From Hyaloscypha bicolor E (taxonomy: Eukaryota; Ascomycota; Leotiomycetes; Helotiales; Hyaloscyphaceae), in the NCBI RefSeq assembly GCF_002865645.1, contig NW_020194638.1, positions 682,001 through 746,000 of the forward strand: DNA of 64,000 bases. Reading direction: 5' to 3'. Both the position numbers and the translations under genes were made by a program. Shown piece by piece: positions 61,111 to 64,000 of this stretch. The notes beneath the pieces were generated by a model. That model worked only from the letters and a program-made list of their open reading frames with translations. It ran no database searches and was not told where the DNA came from. Within the stretch, counting starts at the first letter, position 1. Every line of letters begins with the position of its first letter.

Positions 61111-62357
61111 TACCCTTTCTTTAAACTAGCTATATTATTCCAGATATAAGTTCTTTTGCCTAATTATAAGCTTCTCTTTTTATAAAAATAGATATTGACT
61201 TTATATTATAAAATCTGCCTTATATAAAAGTATAACTAATACTATAAAGCTATAAGCAAATTTATATAAGAAAGATATAACTGGCAAATCTTATAGGCAA
61301 AGAAAGTAAAGCTATAGGTATAAAAGTATAAAATATGGGATCCTATAGACTTGGAGAAGGTACTAGTAAAAGAAGAAGCCAAAAGAGAATTAAGGAAGTT
61401 CCAGGCTTAATTATAAAATAATAAATAGAAATAAGATAAAGAGGAAAAATAGTAGGAGATAGAATAAGAAAGGAAATAGAAAGAGAATAATCCGATAAGA
61501 GCTTGTAAATAGTAAATAGTAGGGCTAATATATAGTAGTTTATAGACGAGTATAAGAGGAGAAAGTAGGAATAGAAGTAGGAGCAAAAGCAGGAGTAAGA
61601 GTAAAAGAAAGTATAGTACTGGCTTATAGCTAGCTAATATTTATAAATATAAAGGAAAAAGGGGCTTATAGATAAAGGAAAAGAACCTATAAATAAAGAG
61701 GAACTTATGAATAAAAAGGAGGAATTTATAAATAAAGAGGTATCTATAAATTAATTTGCGGATAAGCCTATAGCCCGTAAGTAGGAAACCCTATTTATAA
61801 ATACTTACTAACCTTTCTCTTAGAATACTATTCTAGTTATAATTAAAAACGCTCCTTTTCTGAATTTGGATAATTCTTTATATACTCTATATACCGAAAA
61901 CAGAAGCAAAAGTCAAACCGTTAATATAGTATTTAAAGAAAGGAGCAAGCAAGGGTATTAAGACTTGAAAATAAGCCTATAAGAGACGAGCTTTAAAGAC
62001 ATATACAAGTATATACTAGGGAATCGGGCGAGCAGGAGCTTAAAGAGGCAAGGGCTATAAAATGCTATAGATATCTTATAAAAAATAATAGAAAACAGCC
62101 TTTAGAAGTCGATAATTATTTAAATAAAAGCCTTTAAAAGACTATATGCTTATATGTTATATTAGTATAAGCTTGCAAGCGCAATATGGCTATATTTAAA
62201 AATAAAAATAAAAAAAGGAGGGGGGGTTAAGTAAAAGAGAGAGCTTAATAAGTAAAAGTAAGGCTTAAAAGGGCCTATAAAAGGAGAGGGAGAGCTTTGC
62301 AAGTATAATTAAGGAGTATAGCAATTTATAAAAATAGAGAGAGCTTTATCTAATTAA

Positions 62358-62450
62358 TCTCGAATCGAGATCAGGGCCGCTTCGCTAAAATTAAAACCTG
62401 GCGGCCCTATGCAAGCTCCGGGGCCAGTTTTAATTTTGCCCTGATCTCGT
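62358..62450. repeat. Hairpin repeat, copy 2
   Basis: CGAGATCAGGGCCGCTTCGC..GTTTTAATTTTGCCCTGATC with arms of about 20-25 bp around a GC-rich loop. Related to copy 1 at 60768. Possibly a short foldback element or the ends of one nested element. Confidence 0.6.
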
Positions 62451-62687
62451 GAATATTCATGAATATATATTCTACTCTACTCTAATTTTTTGAGAATTAC
62501 GCTACTCATATTCTATTCAAGATATTCATGAATATTCATGAATACCTTGAATACCTTGAATACTTTTTTGACACACTGGCTCCGGTCTATATAGTTCTAT
62601 GAAAACTTAACCGTCCACGTCCGACAATATTTCCTCAACTTCACAAACCCCCGTCCATCCGGACATTGTACCACTGCCCGTCGTACA

Positions 62688-63332
62688 ATGGCGCATTTGC
62701 CCTCTTCCCAAAACTTCCAGTAGAGCTTTTGTTCCAGGTATGGGCTTGCCTTGTCGACCCCCGCATGCCCTATCCCTCCGGGCTAGGTATTTGAAATTGT
62801 TGTACTACGATTTCAAGGCGCAGGCCACCATCGTATGTTCTGGTGGAAGGCTTGTTCGCTTCAATGGCAAGTTTACCTGTGTACCCTCTACCCACCGGAA
62901 TACAGTGACCCAGGAGACTACATCTTCAAGCGTATGGGAAGAAAGTCGGCGGTTAATATGGGCCGAAACATTCTCGCAGAAGAGATCGATAAAGTCGAGG
63001 CAATCTTCAAGGCAAAGATACATGCCGTTGATTCTCGAGAGGTTGTTTTCCCTACCTCCAAGACCCAGCCATCTGCTGGACTTGCGTCTCACCCTTGCGA
63101 GTCTCTGGATGATGTTTTCTGAGAACCCCCAAAGCCCCATTTCGGAGAACACCAGGCCGGGAAGACGAAGATCGAGTGCGATTGGGTAGCTTTGTTGGAG
63201 AACGGGACATCATGGAAGATAAAAACTGAGGCGGACTTCGACAAGCATGCCATATTGAGAAGGTGTGTGTGGATGAAAAATGAAGGGACAGCAGATGTCT
63301 TTGTAACAACGAAGATTATGACGCCCTTTTAG
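62688..63332 (+). pseudogene. Unrecognised gene remnant, possibly 2EXR/F-box-like N-terminus
   Basis: 62687-62735 encodes NGAFALFPKLPVELLFQ, resembling the start of fungal 2EXR or F-box domains (FPxLPxELxxxI). A possible 48-bp GTATGG..CTAG intron joins this to a frame open from about 62784 to a TGA at 63120-63122. The same frame continues for another 69 codons (ECDWVALLENGTSWKIKTEA and onward) to TAG at 63330-63332. The second half looks protein-like, so the TGA may be a mutation (CGA to TGA). An overlapping open frame (62740-63189) contains SVWEESRRLIW, similar to the later 2EXR motif, so the true frame is uncertain. It lies just outside the 7.3-kb element. Confidence 0.4.
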
Positions 63333-64000
63333 CAGCAGGTATGCTCAGACTTCTAGCCCATCTTCGCTTTCCTTCATTAGACCGCGACCTTCAAACGATA
63401 AATGACAACGGAAGGAAGTGACTTAGCTTGTTATCAGTGCGTTCGGCGTCTACCGCCGACTTTTGATCTGTTGCCCTGAGGCTTCGAATACATAATTAAG
63501 GGAGCTCAATTACCTGCCGAAGCTGAGGTCGTCTATTTCACTTCTCCAACCCAGAACACTTGCGCAACCAAAGTCATCGGAAAGTCAGCGACGGGTCATC
63601 GTTCACCCGATTCGGCGAACTCGAAACCTCCTCGGGGCCGAAACGCAAGCCAGGCCGAAGATACACAAGGGTAGCTTCCCACTCCAACGCCGCGTCATGC
63701 TCCAACCACGAACCCGTGTGTTTAATTTCTTTTAAAAACCATCAGGCCATCACAGCCACAATGCCAACTCTTAACCAACCTTACATTCTGTCAAACCGTC
63801 GAAATGGGTCACCGTATCGCTGCCGTCGAACTGCGCACCTCTTCTGGCATCCACTCACATTCGACAGGAACCGAATACGATTAGTGCTGCATGGGATTTT
63901 ATCCTCGGAAATTCTATGCCGCTGCGCCAAGCACCCCGCTTCTTCAAAGGGCATACATTGCGTAGTGCGCCCCTATCGCCATGGACGCCGTACTCGTACG
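63333..64000. other. Intergenic, nothing recognised
   Basis: Normal composition, no credible ORF, repeat or RNA gene seen. Continues beyond the window. Confidence 0.5.

Larger units (their letters stand above)
55267..62578. mobile_element. 7.3-kb hAT-like TIR element, RIP-degraded inside
   Basis: Left end CAGTGTGTCAAATGAATAG, right end the inverse CAGTGTGTCAAAAAAG. The flanks GCTCCGGT at 55259-55266 and 62579-62586 are a perfect 8-bp target duplication, which fixes the boundaries exactly. Subterminal zones contain GAATAG repeats and ATTCATGAATATTCATGAAT palindromes. The first 330 bp match the 930-bp element at 38079. The interior (about 55600-62350) is RIP-converted; the T-rich plus strand up to about 60750 and the A-rich one after it suggest two coding units of opposite or differing orientation. 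61350-62100 reads as a Lys/Glu-rich segment. I could not identify a transposase, so the hAT label rests on TIR and target duplication only. Confidence 0.75.

Overview
The window looks like a filamentous ascomycete (Pezizomycotina) chromosome with a two-speed architecture. GC-balanced, gene-bearing DNA (about 31-40 kb, 44-55 kb, 62.6-64 kb) alternates with extremely AT-rich blocks (1-30.7 kb, most of 55.3-62.4 kb). In the AT-rich blocks almost all CpA/TpG has become TpA, which is the footprint of repeat-induced point mutation (RIP). Introns of about 46-80 bp with GT..AG ends, arrays of Zn2Cys6-like cysteines, an M35 metalloprotease and Gypsy/Copia polyproteins all fit a fungus. Genus cannot be decided from the sequence.

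Layout. 1-2.4 kb: Gypsy pol fragment. 2.4-12.2 kb: Copia relics in both orientations, including a 2,036-bp tandem duplication that looks identical. 12.2-25.7 kb: a long Gypsy element (gag, protease, RT/RNase H, integrase) followed by a roughly 0.9-k-codon unidentified reading frame before the 3' LTR. 25.7-30.2 kb: Copia remnant. 31.3-31.9 kb: 8-bp-TSD TIR element. 33.7-34.9 kb: apparently intact spliced gene for a signal-peptide-bearing actin/Hsp70-like ATPase. 35.7-37.4 kb: broken secreted M35 metalloprotease. 38.1-39.2 kb: three small DNA transposons, one nested in another. 40.4-44.3 kb: DDE transposon with TA target duplication inside an inverted-repeat structure. 44.7-45.8 kb: broken fucose-lectin-like gene. 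48.4-53.0 kb: relics of a luciferase-like flavin monooxygenase (+) and an amidase (-), the amidase split by two separate insertions. 53.5-54.7 kb: apparently intact gene with four Zn2Cys6-like clusters. 55.3-62.6 kb: a 7.3-kb TIR element with a perfect 8-bp target duplication. 62.7-63.3 kb: degraded unknown gene.

Biologically this is a graveyard region: a small accessory set (secreted protease, lectin, flavin monooxygenase, amidase, zinc-cluster protein) has been inactivated by transposon insertion, frameshifts and stop codons, several of which are C-to-T type changes. The most interesting items are the poly-zinc-cluster protein, the extra reading frame in the env position of the Gypsy element, a hAT-like TIR family with conserved subterminal palindromes of changing sequence, and the insertion stratigraphy of the amidase. 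All TE boundaries without a stated target duplication are approximate.
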